From Lentzea flava (GTDB lineage Bacteria; Actinomycetota; Actinomycetes; Mycobacteriales; Pseudonocardiaceae): DNA of 64,000 nucleotides. Under the pieces are notes generated by a model. The model had not been told where the DNA came from and did no database searches. It was given only the letters and a program-made list of their open reading frames with translations. Of this stretch, positions 15,461 through 23,948 are shown in pieces (the stretch's first letter is position 1; each line of letters begins with the position of its first letter). Both the position numbers and the translations under genes were made by a program. Location of the stretch: assembly GCF_014648475.1 (NCBI RefSeq), contig NZ_BMRE01000022.1:1-64000 (forward strand). Reading direction: 5' to 3'.

Positions 15461-17781
15461 TGCCAGGTCCAGTCGCGCACCTCGGGCAGGTCCTCGCCGT
15501 GCTCGCGGATCCAGGCGTGGTGGCGGGTGCGCTGGTCCTGCATGAGCTGCCGCAGCCGGGCCGCCTTCGGTCCGAGTCCCGGCACGCGGTCGACGACGTC
15601 GATGACGAGCCGGTAGCGGTCCATGTCGTTGAGCACCAGCATGTCGAACGGCGTGGTGGTCGTGCCCTCCTCCTTGTAGCCGCGCACGTGGAGGTTGCGG
15701 TGGTTGGTGCGCCGATAGGTCAGCCGGTGGATCAGCCACGGATAGCCGTGGTAGGCGAAGATCACCGGACGGTCCGTCGTGAACAGCGCGTCGAACTCGC
15801 GGTCCGGCATGCCGTGCGGGTGCTCGGTGTCGGGTTGCAGGCGCATCAGGTCCACCACGTTGACCACGCGGACGCGCAACGACGGCAAGTGCTGACGCAG
15901 CAACGATGTCGCGGCCAGCACCTCGACGGTGGGCGCGTCGCCCGCGCACGCCAGCACCACGTCCGGCTCGTCCTCGTCGTTGCTCGCCCACTCCCAAATG
16001 CCGGCGCCACGCGCGCAGTGCAGCGCGGCTTCGTCGGCGGAGAGCCAGTCCGGGGTGTCGTTCTTGCCCGCCACGATCACGTTGACGTAGTCGCGGCTGC
16101 GCAGGCAGTGGTCGGCGACCTGGAGCAACGTGTTGGTGTCCGGCGGCAGGTAGACGCGGACGACCTCGGCCTTCTTGTTCATCACGTGGTCGATGAAGCC
16201 GGGGTCCTGGTGGGAGAAGCCGTTGTGGTCCTGCCGCCACACGTGCGAGCTGAGCAGGTAGTTGAGCGACGCGATCGGCCGCCGCCAGTTCAGCTTCTGG
16301 TGCGTCTTGAGCCACTTGGCGTGCTGGTTGAACATCGAGTCGACGATGTGGATGAACGCCTCGTAGCAGTTGAACAGCCCGTGCCTGCCGGTCAGCAGAT
16401 AACCCTCCAGCATGCCCTGGCACAGGTGCTCGGACAGCACCTCGACGACCCGGCCCTCGTGCGCCAGGTTCTCGTCCACGGGCAGCGTCTCGGCCTGCCA
16501 CTGCTTGCCGGTCACCTCGAACACCGCACCGAGCCGGTTGGAGGCCGTCTCGTCCGGGCCGAACACGCGGAAGTCGGCGGCGCCGGCGTTGAGCGTGATG
16601 ACGTCGCGCAGCATCCGGCCGAGCACCCTGGTCGGCTCAGACAGCGTGGTGCCGTGCTTGACGACGTCGACCGCGTGCTCCCGGATCGGCGGCATCTTCA
16701 GCTCGCGCACCAGCAGACCACCGTTGGCGTGCGGGGTGGCACCCATCCGGCGCGTGCCGTCCGGCACCAGTTCGGAGAGCTCCGGACGCGGTGCTCCGTT
16801 CGCGTCGAACAGCTCCTCCGGCAGGTAGCTGCGCAGCCACGCCTCCAGCTGCCTCAGGTGGTCGGGGTTGTCCCGCACCCCGGCGAGCGGGACCTGGTGG
16901 GAGCGCCAGGTGTTCTCGACCGGCACACCGTCCACTTCGGACGGACCGGTCCAGCCCTTGGGGCTGCGCAGCACGATCATCGGCCAGCGCGGCCGGTCGG
17001 TGCGCACCTTGATCCGCGCGATCTCGTCCACGACCTGGTCGAGCACCTCGGCCATGCGGGCGTGCATGGCGTCCGGCTCGTCGCCCTCGACGTAGTAGGG
17101 CGTGTAGCCGTACCCGCGCAGCAACGAGTCGAGCTCGTCGCGGGGGATGCGGGCGAGCAGGCTCGGGTTCGCGATCTTGTAGCCGTTGAGGTGCAGGATC
17201 GGCAGCACCGCGCCGTCGCGCACCGGGTTCAGGAACTTGGTGGCGTGCCAGCTGGTCGCGAGCGGCCCGGTCTCGGCCTCACCGTCACCGACCACGCACG
17301 CCACGATCAGGTTCGGGTTGTCGAACGCCGCACCGAACGCGTGGGCCAGCGAGTAGCCCAGCTCACCGCCCTCGTGGATGGAGCCGGGCACCTCGGGCGC
17401 CACGTGGCTCGGCACGCCGCCGGGGAAGGAGAACTGCCGGAACAGCCTGCGCATGCCCTCGCCGTCGCGCGGCACGTCCGGGTAGGTCTCGCTGTAGGTG
17501 CCCTCCAGCCACGTGTTCGCGAGCAGCGCGGGACCGCCGTGGCCCAGTCCGGTCACGAACAGCACCTCCAGATCGCGTTCGCGGATGACCCGGTTGAGGT
17601 GGGCGTAGACGAAGTTCAAGCCCGGCGTCGTTCCCCAGTGCCCGAGCAACCGGGGCTTGATGTGCTCGGGCGCGAGCGGCTCGGTCAGCAGCGGGTTGTC
17701 CATCAGGTAGATCTGGCCAGCCGACAGGTAGTTGGCGGCTCGCCAGTACGCGTCGACCAGCGACAGGTCGGCGTGGGACAT
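15457..17781 (-). CDS. xfp: Xylulose-5-phosphate/fructose-6-phosphate phosphoketolase
   Basis: A 774-residue thiamine-diphosphate enzyme that splits xylulose-5-phosphate (or fructose-6-phosphate) with phosphate into acetyl-phosphate and glyceraldehyde-3-phosphate (or erythrose-4-phosphate). Family marks include RLLGHWGTTPGLNFVYAH (about 43-60), the ThDP/metal segment VVGDGEAETGPLA (about 162-174), HLNGYKIANP (about 197-206), and HNGFSHQDPGFIDH (about 514-527). Length is normal (~790). The ATG at 17781 follows AGAGGAGTGCGTC. It is first in the coupled xfp-ackA-gerW operon, and a very good DosR-like box lies 59 bases upstream, so induction in hypoxia is likely. Confidence 0.95.
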   Translation of the reverse strand: MSHADLSLVDAYWRAANYLSAGQIYLMDNPLLTEPLAPEHIKPRLLGHWGTTPGLNFVYAHLNRVIRERDLEVLFVTGLGHGGPALLANTWLEGTYSETYPDVPRDGEGMRRLFRQFSFPGGVPSHVAPEVPGSIHEGGELGYSLAHAFGAAFDNPNLIVACVVGDGEAETGPLATSWHATKFLNPVRDGAVLPILHLNGYKIANPSLLARIPRDELDSLLRGYGYTPYYVEGDEPDAMHARMAEVLDQVVDEIARIKVRTDRPRWPMIVLRSPKGWTGPSEVDGVPVENTWRSHQVPLAGVRDNPDHLRQLEAWLRSYLPEELFDANGAPRPELSELVPDGTRRMGATPHANGGLLVRELKMPPIREHAVDVVKHGTTLSEPTRVLGRMLRDVITLNAGAADFRVFGPDETASNRLGAVFEVTGKQWQAETLPVDENLAHEGRVVEVLSEHLCQGMLEGYLLTGRHGLFNCYEAFIHIVDSMFNQHAKWLKTHQKLNWRRPIASLNYLLSSHVWRQDHNGFSHQDPGFIDHVMNKKAEVVRVYLPPDTNTLLQVADHCLRSRDYVNVIVAGKNDTPDWLSADEAALHCARGAGIWEWASNDEDEPDVVLACAGDAPTVEVLAATSLLRQHLPSLRVRVVNVVDLMRLQPDTEHPHGMPDREFDALFTTDRPVIFAYHGYPWLIHRLTYRRTNHRNLHVRGYKEEGTTTTPFDMLVLNDMDRYRLVIDVVDRVPGLGPKAARLRQLMQDQRTRHHAWIREHGEDLPEVRDWTWQ

Positions 17782-17839
17782 GACGCACTCCTCTGCTCGA
17801 TGTGCCTTCCACGGTGCTGACTGAACGGATCCAGGACCA

Positions 17840-17853
17840 GGGACTCAGGTCCC
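17840..17853. promoter_or_regulatory. DosR-like box upstream of xfp
   Basis: GGGACTCAGGTCCC has perfectly matching GGGAC/GTCCC arms and is the closest match in the window to the M. tuberculosis DosR core. It sits 59 bases before the xfp start codon at 17781. Confidence 0.7.
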
Positions 17854-17862
17854 GGTGTGGCC

Positions 17863-17876
17863 GGCTCTTTCGGACC
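17863..17876. promoter_or_regulatory. DosR-like box upstream of the hibernation factor gene
   Basis: GGCTCTTTCGGACC is a weaker match, but it lies 59 bases before the ATG at 17935, the same distance as the strong box on the xfp side. Confidence 0.4.
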
Positions 17877-17934
17877 TGTCCCGGCGGATCGGCGCGAGCG
17901 ACAGTGCGGTTGTTCACTTCGTACGGAGGTTCAG

Positions 17935-18237
17935 ATGAAGCACGCAGGCGCGACGGAGATCGGCAACGTCGTGGTCGAGCTCGACGGCCCGATCGCTCAC
18001 CGGGCGAAGCAGTACGCCCGCGACAAGATCACCCCGCTGGCCCGCTACGCGCCGAAACCCACCCGGTTCGCTCACGTGCGGCTCACCACGACCGGGCCGC
18101 GCACGATCGCCGTGCACGCGAACCTCGACGTCGACGGCACGTCGGTCGTGGCGAAGGCGGAAGCAGCCACGTTCGAAGAGGCCGTGGACGCGGTGCACGA
18201 CCAGCTGCACAGCCGCTTGCTCAAGCTGCACAACTGA
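17935..18237 (+). CDS. Short ribosome hibernation promoting factor (HPF/RaiA-like)
   Basis: A 100-residue protein with the beta-alpha-beta-beta-beta-alpha fold of short HPF/RaiA: VVVELDGPIAHRAKQYARDKITPL (strand and first helix), three strands (HVRLTTTG, AVHANLDVDG, SVVAKAEA) and the final helix TFEEAVDAVHDQLHSRLLKL. Such proteins bind the 30S decoding centre and hold ribosomes inactive. It lacks the long C-terminal dimerisation domain of long HPF. The ATG at 17935 is chosen for GGAGGTTCAG; an upstream in-frame extension is Cys/Arg-rich and unlike the family. It is divergent from xfp and stops nine bases before the convergent hypF stop. Confidence 0.8.
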   Translation: MKHAGATEIGNVVVELDGPIAHRAKQYARDKITPLARYAPKPTRFAHVRLTTTGPRTIAVHANLDVDGTSVVAKAEAATFEEAVDAVHDQLHSRLLKLHN

Positions 18238-18246
18238 CGGCGCCGT

Positions 18247-20439
18247 TCATCGGTTGCGCGAGGCGGCGACGGCGGCTTGGCCGAGGCTGATGCCGCCGTC
18301 GTTCGGGGGCACCAGGCGGTGGGTGAGCACCCGGAACCCGCCGCGCCGCAGTCCCTCCGCCGTGCGGCGCAGCAACAACGCGTTCTGGAACACGCCACCG
18401 GACAACGCGACCGCGGCCAGCCCGGTCTCCTCCCGCGCGGCCGCACAGCAGGCCACGACCGCGGCGGCGAGCCCGTTGTGGAACCGCGCGGCGATCACGG
18501 CGACGTCGACCCCGGCCTGCCGGTCGGCCACCAGGGCCCGCAGCAGGTCCTCCCCGTGCAGCACCAGACCGTCGGTCCCGGCGGAGTAGGAGTCCGAAGT
18601 GGACGGATCCGCACGCTGTTCCAGCTCGATCGCGGCCTGCCCCTCGTAGGTGATCACGTCTCGCACGTCCAGCAGCGCGGCCGCGGCGTCGAAGAGCCTG
18701 CCCGCACTGGACGTCAGCGGCGCGTTGACGCCGTTGCGCGCCAACGCGACGACCGGATTCCACGCGTTGCGGTGCACCACCGGGAGGTCGACGTCGGGAA
18801 GGTACGCCGCCGCCATGCGCCACGGCTGCCGGATCGCCGCCGCGCCGCCGGGCAGCGGCACCTGCCGCAGGTGCCCGATCCGCCGGTAGCCCGTGAGGTC
18901 GGCGACCAGGAACTCACCACCCCAGATCGTGCCGTCCGGCCCGTACCCGGTGCCGTCGAACACGACCCCGATGACCGGCCCCGTCTCGCCGTTCTCGGCC
19001 AGACAGGACGCCACGTGCGCATGGTGGTGCTGCACGCCGACCAGCTCGACACCGGGAAGCTCGGCCGCGTACCGGGTGGAGCGGTAGTCCGGGTGCAGGT
19101 CGTGGGCAACGACCCGAGGGGTGATGCCGAACAGGCGGCGGAAGCGTTCGACGCACTTGGTGAACGACGTGTACGTCTCGTGGTCGGTGAGATCGCCGAT
19201 GTGCGGCGAGAGGAACGCGTGCTCGTCCCGCACCAGGCAGAACGTGTTCTTCAGTTCCGCACCGCACGCCAGTACCGGCCGCGCGCTGCGCACGGGCAGC
19301 ACGAGCGGTTCCGGCGCGTACCCCCTGGCCCGGCGCAGCACCTGGCCCGCGCGTACGACCGAGTCGTCGACGGGGGCGCGGATCGGCCGGTCGTGGGTGA
19401 GCACGGCGTCGGCCACGCCCGCCAGCGAGCGCGCGTGCCGGTGGGCGATCGGCTCGTCGGACAGGTTGCCGCTGGTGAGCACGATCGGCTCGCCGACCTC
19501 GTGCAACAACAGGTGGTGCAACGGGGTGTACGGCAGCATCACGCCGAGTTCGTTGGTGTTGGGCGCCACGGCGTCCGCGACCGGTGCGTCCGCAAGCCGA
19601 GGCAGCAGCACGATCGGACGCCGGGCATCGGTGAGGCTGCGCGCCCCCAGTTCGTCCACCGAGCACAGCGTCGACGCCTGGCGCAGGTCGGCGGCCATCA
19701 CGGCGAACGGCTTGTCGGGCCGGTGTTTGCGGTTCCGCAGGGTCGCGGCCGCCGAGGGATGCGCCGCGAGCACCGCGAGGTGGAACCCGCCGAGCCCCTT
19801 GATCGCCACCACCTGGCCGTCGTGCAAGCGCGCCACGGCCTCGCGGAGGGGGTTGACGGCGGCTCCGAGGAGAAGACGCGGCCCGCAGTCGGCACAACAG
19901 GTGGGTTCGGCGTGGAAACGCCGGTTCGCGGGATCGGAGTACTCGGCCGCGCACGCCGCGCACATCGGGAACCTCGCCATGGTCGTGCGGGCCCGGTCGT
20001 ACGGCACACCGCGCACGATGGTGTACCTCGGCCCGCAGTGGGCGCAGTTGACGAACGGGTACCGGTAGCGCCGGTCGGCGGGGTGGAACAGCTCCCGCAG
20101 GCAGTCCGCGCACGTGCCGATGTCCGCGGGGACCAGCGTGGCCCGCGGCCCACCGGTCCTGCTGGTCGTGATCCGGAAGCCGAGCAGGCCGCGCGGGGGT
20201 CGTTCGGTCACCTGGACGCGGTCGATCCGCGCCCGCGCGGGAGCGTCGCGGGGCAGCGCGCTCAGGAACTCCGCGACCAGCTCCGGTTCGCCCTCTATCT
20301 CGATGAACACCCCGCCGACGTCGTTGCCCACCAGGCCGGACAACCGCAGCCGGGACGCGAGCCGGTGCACGTACGGGCGGAAGCCGACGCCCTGCACGAC
20401 CCCGGCGACGCGGAGGTCCCGCCCGACCAGCCGGGTCAC
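18247..20439 (-). CDS. hypF: Hydrogenase maturation carbamoyltransferase HypF
   Basis: A 730-residue HypF, which makes the thiocarboxamide on HypE that becomes the cyanide ligands of the [NiFe] centre. Domains in order: acylphosphatase (VVQGVGFRPYVHRLA, about 11-25); zinc-finger pair (CADCLRELF, NCAHCG, CAACAAEYS, CCADCG, about 105-190); YrdC-like domain (about 195-370); and the carbamoyltransferase domain with the iron-binding motif VQHHHAHVASC (about 470) and LSGGVFQN (about 675). The GTG at 20439 overlaps the TGA of the DUF6084 gene (GTGA). It is last in the hhy operon, so the maturation set is split between this operon and the one at 25765-32409. Confidence 0.95.
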   Translation of the reverse strand: MTRLVGRDLRVAGVVQGVGFRPYVHRLASRLRLSGLVGNDVGGVFIEIEGEPELVAEFLSALPRDAPARARIDRVQVTERPPRGLLGFRITTSRTGGPRATLVPADIGTCADCLRELFHPADRRYRYPFVNCAHCGPRYTIVRGVPYDRARTTMARFPMCAACAAEYSDPANRRFHAEPTCCADCGPRLLLGAAVNPLREAVARLHDGQVVAIKGLGGFHLAVLAAHPSAAATLRNRKHRPDKPFAVMAADLRQASTLCSVDELGARSLTDARRPIVLLPRLADAPVADAVAPNTNELGVMLPYTPLHHLLLHEVGEPIVLTSGNLSDEPIAHRHARSLAGVADAVLTHDRPIRAPVDDSVVRAGQVLRRARGYAPEPLVLPVRSARPVLACGAELKNTFCLVRDEHAFLSPHIGDLTDHETYTSFTKCVERFRRLFGITPRVVAHDLHPDYRSTRYAAELPGVELVGVQHHHAHVASCLAENGETGPVIGVVFDGTGYGPDGTIWGGEFLVADLTGYRRIGHLRQVPLPGGAAAIRQPWRMAAAYLPDVDLPVVHRNAWNPVVALARNGVNAPLTSSAGRLFDAAAALLDVRDVITYEGQAAIELEQRADPSTSDSYSAGTDGLVLHGEDLLRALVADRQAGVDVAVIAARFHNGLAAAVVACCAAAREETGLAAVALSGGVFQNALLLRRTAEGLRRGGFRVLTHRLVPPNDGGISLGQAAVAASRNR

Positions 20440-21065
20440 GGGCGGGTGGCGAGCAGCGCGGCCACGGTGTCGTCCCAGGTGGCGAAGGCGTGCTCGGATC
20501 TGAAGCGCTGCAAGGAATCCATCGTGTCCTGCCGCACCCGCAGCCACGCGCTGCCGGGGAAGTGCAGGTCGACCGCCTGACGCCACACGCTGACCGGCAG
20601 CGAGAACGCCTCCTCGTTGCTCCACGGCACCTGCTGGACCCGCAACCTGCCGTCGTGGCTGCCGAACACCGTGCCGCTGAACAGCAACAGCAACGGGATC
20701 GTGCCCCGGTCGAGTGCGTTGAAGTACTTGGTGGACGCGACTTCGAGGTCGTACGTGCACGGCACGTCGAGGTCGACGACGGTGCTGCCGGTGAAGCCGG
20801 GCACCATCGTCGACACCGTCGCGAACGACACCGGCTTGAGCGTCCGCGTCCACCGGCCGGTGTCGCCGAAGAGGTCGACCAGCCGCCGGGCCTCGTCCGC
20901 CGAGTACCGCCTGCGGTGCGGCTCGATGCGGATCTGGCAGCGCAGCGCCACCGCGTCGACCGGGTCGCCGTGGTCCTGGGTGAGCCGCAGGTGCAGCGTG
21001 ATGGACGGGACGGCGGCGCAGGGGTTGGCCTGTGCGCCAACGCATTCGAAGTGCAGCGGGGTCAT
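20436..21065 (-). CDS. DUF6084 family protein of the hhy operon
   Basis: A 209-residue soluble protein. Visible pieces: HFECVGAQANPCAAVPSI at the N-terminus with two Cys, a beta-rich middle (TLHLRLTQDHGDPVDAVALRC, DLDVPCTYDLEV), the segment STKYFNALDRGTIPLLLLFSG, and a helical C-terminus (MDSLQRFRSEHAFATWDDTVAALL). No enzyme motif is seen. I recognise it as the DUF6084-type protein regularly found beside group 1h hydrogenases in actinobacteria; its function is unknown, perhaps small-subunit maturation or assembly. Its start is coupled to the upstream gene by ATGA and its end to hypF by GTGA. Confidence 0.75.
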   Translation of the reverse strand: MTPLHFECVGAQANPCAAVPSITLHLRLTQDHGDPVDAVALRCQIRIEPHRRRYSADEARRLVDLFGDTGRWTRTLKPVSFATVSTMVPGFTGSTVVDLDVPCTYDLEVASTKYFNALDRGTIPLLLLFSGTVFGSHDGRLRVQQVPWSNEEAFSLPVSVWRQAVDLHFPGSAWLRVRQDTMDSLQRFRSEHAFATWDDTVAALLATRP

Positions 21066-21691
21066 AGTGCCAGTGCCTTGTCCGTGATCTCGGCGAACAG
21101 CTCGTCGATGTGCTCGTGCAGGTGGCTGCCGCCGTCGACGCCGGTCCAGTGCAGCCGGACCGTGCCGACCAGCCGGTAGCAGACGTCGATCGGGACGAGG
21201 AAGCAGTCGACACCGTTGCCGGTGCGGCGGAAGAGGATCGCCTCGACGTCGCGTTCGGCGACGGTCAGCAGCGGGTGCTCGGCGGCCAGCCCGTTCCACA
21301 CGTCGCCGTCGAGCGGGCGTTCGGTGGCGCCGGCGGGGCTCGGGTGGAACACGGTGATGCCGGTGCCGGAGCGCAGCAGGAAGGCCGCGTCCACGGGAAG
21401 GCCGAGCGCGTCCCACTCCGCCGCGCTGACGGGGCGTTCCGGATCCCACAGGTAGCGGTCCGGCACGGCCCGGTACCTGCTCCGGTGCGCCCTGTGCCTG
21501 GTGAACAGCAGAAAACACGCGCGGCAGGAGCACATCAGCGCCCGCCGCTGGACGTCGACCACGTGGCCGTGCCGCGCCGCGACCGGCGTTCCGCACATCT
21601 CGCACCGCTCGACCTGTTCCATCCGCGCCGCCCGTTGCTCGCGCAGGTAACGCGGTGTCCCGGCATAACGGCGAAGGCGGTGGGGGCTCAT
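21062..21691 (-). CDS. DUF5947 family Cys-rich protein of the hhy operon
   Basis: A 209-residue soluble protein with a zinc- or iron-binding pattern in its first third: CEMCGTPV (about 30-37) and LMCSCRACFLLF (about 52-63), giving four or five Cys arranged as two CxxC pairs. A larger domain follows (WDPERPVSAAEWDAL, LLRSGTGITVFHPSPAGATE, FLVPIDVCYRLVGTVR, GSHLHEHIDELFAEI). This matches DUF5947, a companion of group 1h [NiFe] hydrogenases; it might be a metal-site or iron-sulphur carrier, but no function is proven to my knowledge. It sits between the NifU-like and DUF6084 genes with ATGA overlaps at both ends. Confidence 0.75.
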   Translation of the reverse strand: MSPHRLRRYAGTPRYLREQRAARMEQVERCEMCGTPVAARHGHVVDVQRRALMCSCRACFLLFTRHRAHRSRYRAVPDRYLWDPERPVSAAEWDALGLPVDAAFLLRSGTGITVFHPSPAGATERPLDGDVWNGLAAEHPLLTVAERDVEAILFRRTGNGVDCFLVPIDVCYRLVGTVRLHWTGVDGGSHLHEHIDELFAEITDKALAL

Positions 21692-22188
21692 GACACCACG
21701 CTCCGGCCCGGCGGCGGCCCGACCGTGATCTGGAACAGCGCCGCGGCCGTCGTGATGTCCACGGCCGTGACCTCGGGAGCGGCGTCGAGCACGGTTCGTT
21801 CCACGACCTTCGCCGCCGCTCCACCGCCACACCCGCCGCTGGTGGTGAGCCGCAACCGCACCACGCCGTCCTCGTCGGTGCCCAGGTGGTCGACGTCACC
21901 GAACCGGCCGCCGAGCCCTGCCAGCGCGCGGCGGATCCGGGTGGCCGTGTCGTCCGGGTGCAGGTCGTGCAGCAGGAGCAGGCTCGCCACGAGGTCGTCG
22001 GCGGCGATCGCGCCGAGCAACGCCGCGTCGTGCTCGGCCAGCATCGCGACGATGCGCGCGAGACCGTTGCCGTACAGGTCCATCAGCACCCGCACGAGGT
22101 CCTCCGCGGCCGCGCGGTCCTGCCCCGACCGCAGGGTGGCGAGGAGCTCCTCGACCCTGTCGCTGGTGTTCTCCACGTCGTTCGTCAC
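21688..22188 (-). CDS. NifU-domain protein with a single Cys in the CxxC position
   Basis: A 166-residue protein. The N-terminal ~85 residues are helical (RVEELLATLRS, DLVRVLMDLYGNGLARIVAML, LHDLHPDDTATRIRRAL); the C-terminal part (about 90-155) reads as a NifU C-terminal domain (VVRLRLTTSGGCGGG then KVVERTVLDAAPEVTAVDI). In usual NifU/Nfu domains this loop has CxxC, binding a 4Fe-4S cluster at a dimer interface; here the second Cys is replaced (C-G-G-G), so normal cluster transfer is doubtful. It is coupled by GTGA to the hydrogenase large-subunit gene and by ATGA to the DUF5947 gene. Confidence 0.75.
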   Translation of the reverse strand: MTNDVENTSDRVEELLATLRSGQDRAAAEDLVRVLMDLYGNGLARIVAMLAEHDAALLGAIAADDLVASLLLLHDLHPDDTATRIRRALAGLGGRFGDVDHLGTDEDGVVRLRLTTSGGCGGGAAAKVVERTVLDAAPEVTAVDITTAAALFQITVGPPPGRSVVS

Positions 22189-23948
22189 GGCGCACCGGTG
22201 AACGCGTGCGGCGTGTGGATCTTGGTGAGCGTCTTGCCCGCGCCGATGGACATGTGAACACCACAGGGCATGCACGGGTCGAAGCTGCGTATCGCGCGCA
22301 TGATGTCGATTCCCTTGAAGTTCTCCTTGGTGTTCTCCTCGAAGATCGGCGTGTTCTGCACGGCGTCCTCGAACGGGCCGGGTGTGCCGAAGGTGTCCCG
22401 CACGCTCGCGTTCCACGGTGTCGGTGGATACGGCTGGTAGTTGGCGATGCGGCCGTCGCGGATGACCATGTGGTGCGACAGGCCGCCGCGCACCGCCTCG
22501 GTGAACCCGCAGCTGAACGCGTCGTCCGGCACGGTGAACTCCGACCACGTGTCGGTGCGCCCGCCGCGGACCTCCGCGAGCGCCCTGTCGCAGAAGTGCA
22601 GCGCCAGCGCGGCGATGTAGGCCTGGAAGTACGTGCGGGCGCGGTTGCGTTCGACGGCGTTGCTCCACCGGGGGATCCGCCACTCGAACGTGACCTCGGG
22701 CTTGGTCATGGTGCGCGGCAACGTGATCCGCACGCTGTGGCCGGTCGCCTCCACGTGGTCGGTGCGCACCAGGCCGGCGAGCGCGGTCGTCCACAGCCGG
22801 GCGAGTGGTCCGCCGCCGGTGTCCAGCGGCAGGTGGTGCTCGCCGTCGAACCAGCGGGGAGACATGGTCCAGGAGTACTTGTCGCCGAAGTCGCGCTTGC
22901 CGGGCCGGGGGAGGGTGTGCTGGTTCCACGGATGGCGCGCGTCGACCGGGTTGCCCAGCTCGTCGTGCGTCACGAACTTGTCCATGCCCTCCCAGTCGTC
23001 GTAGAACGACGAACCGAGCAGGATCCGCATTCCCAGGTTGATGTCCACCAGATCGGTCGTCACGAGCTTGCCGTCGACGACGATGCCCGGCGTGATGAAC
23101 ATCTTGCGGCCCCACGACGACATGGTGCGATAGCGGAAGTCGCAGTGCTCGGGGTCGTTGAGGCCGCCCCAGCAGCCCAGCAGGATCCGGCGCCTGCCGA
23201 CCTCCTCGTAGCCGGGCAGCGCGGCGTAGACGAAGTCGAACAGGTCGTCGTGCATCGGCACGACCTTCTTCATGAACTCCACGTACCGCATCAGGCGCGT
23301 GAGGTAGTCGGTGAACAGCTGCAGCGTCGCCACCGTGCCCACCCCGCCGGGGTACAAAGTGGATGGATGCACGTGCCTGCCCTCCATCAGGCAGAACATC
23401 TCCCTGGCGTGCCGGGAGACCTGCAGCGCCTCGCGGTAGAACTCGCCCTCGAGCGGGTTGAGCGAGCGCATGATGTCGCCGATGGTGCGGCAGCCGTGCG
23501 CGGCCGCGTTCGGCGCCTCGGTGCGGTTGGCGAGGTCGAGCACGCCGGGGTTCGTCTCGCGGACCATCTTCTCGCAGTAGTCCACGCCGACCAGGTTCTC
23601 CTGGAAGATGTTGTGATCGAAGAGGTACTCGGCGCTCTCGCCGAGGTTGATGATCCACTCGGCGAGCTGCGGAGGCCGGGCCCCGTAGGCCATGTTCTGC
23701 GCGTAGACCGAGCACGTGGCGTGGTTGTCGCCGCAGATGCCGCAGATCCGGCTGGTGATGAAGTGGGCGTCGCGCGGGTCCTTGCCCTTCATGAAGACGC
23801 TGTAGCCGCGGAAGATCGAGGAGGTGCTGTAGCACTCGACCACCCGCCGCGCTGCCCAGTCGATCCTGGTGTGGATGCCGAGGCTGCCCACGATCCGGGT
23901 GATCGGATCCCAGGTCATCTCGACGAGTCCGGTGTCCTTGGCAGTCAT
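22185..23948 (-). CDS. hhyL: [NiFe] hydrogenase large subunit, group 1h (Hhy)
   Basis: A 587-residue catalytic subunit. The N-terminal nickel motif is RICGICGDNHATC (Cys69 and Cys72) and the C-terminal one is DPCMPCGVH (Cys559, Cys562, His565). The 22 residues after His565 are the extension expected to be cut off by a maturation protease after metal insertion. The GDNHATC version of the L1 motif is typical of the group 1h (actinobacterial, high-affinity) enzymes that oxidise trace H2. No twin-arginine signal is present on its partner, so the enzyme stays on the cytoplasmic side. The ATG at 23948 overlaps the small-subunit stop (ATGA). Confidence 0.95.
   Translation of the reverse strand: MTAKDTGLVEMTWDPITRIVGSLGIHTRIDWAARRVVECYSTSSIFRGYSVFMKGKDPRDAHFITSRICGICGDNHATCSVYAQNMAYGARPPQLAEWIINLGESAEYLFDHNIFQENLVGVDYCEKMVRETNPGVLDLANRTEAPNAAAHGCRTIGDIMRSLNPLEGEFYREALQVSRHAREMFCLMEGRHVHPSTLYPGGVGTVATLQLFTDYLTRLMRYVEFMKKVVPMHDDLFDFVYAALPGYEEVGRRRILLGCWGGLNDPEHCDFRYRTMSSWGRKMFITPGIVVDGKLVTTDLVDINLGMRILLGSSFYDDWEGMDKFVTHDELGNPVDARHPWNQHTLPRPGKRDFGDKYSWTMSPRWFDGEHHLPLDTGGGPLARLWTTALAGLVRTDHVEATGHSVRITLPRTMTKPEVTFEWRIPRWSNAVERNRARTYFQAYIAALALHFCDRALAEVRGGRTDTWSEFTVPDDAFSCGFTEAVRGGLSHHMVIRDGRIANYQPYPPTPWNASVRDTFGTPGPFEDAVQNTPIFEENTKENFKGIDIMRAIRSFDPCMPCGVHMSIGAGKTLTKIHTPHAFTGAP

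Noticed and set aside
15454..17820. A 788-codon plus-strand frame opposite xfp
   Set aside because: Composition (His/Arg/Val/Gln rich) and lack of any domain; the minus strand is an unmistakable phosphoketolase.
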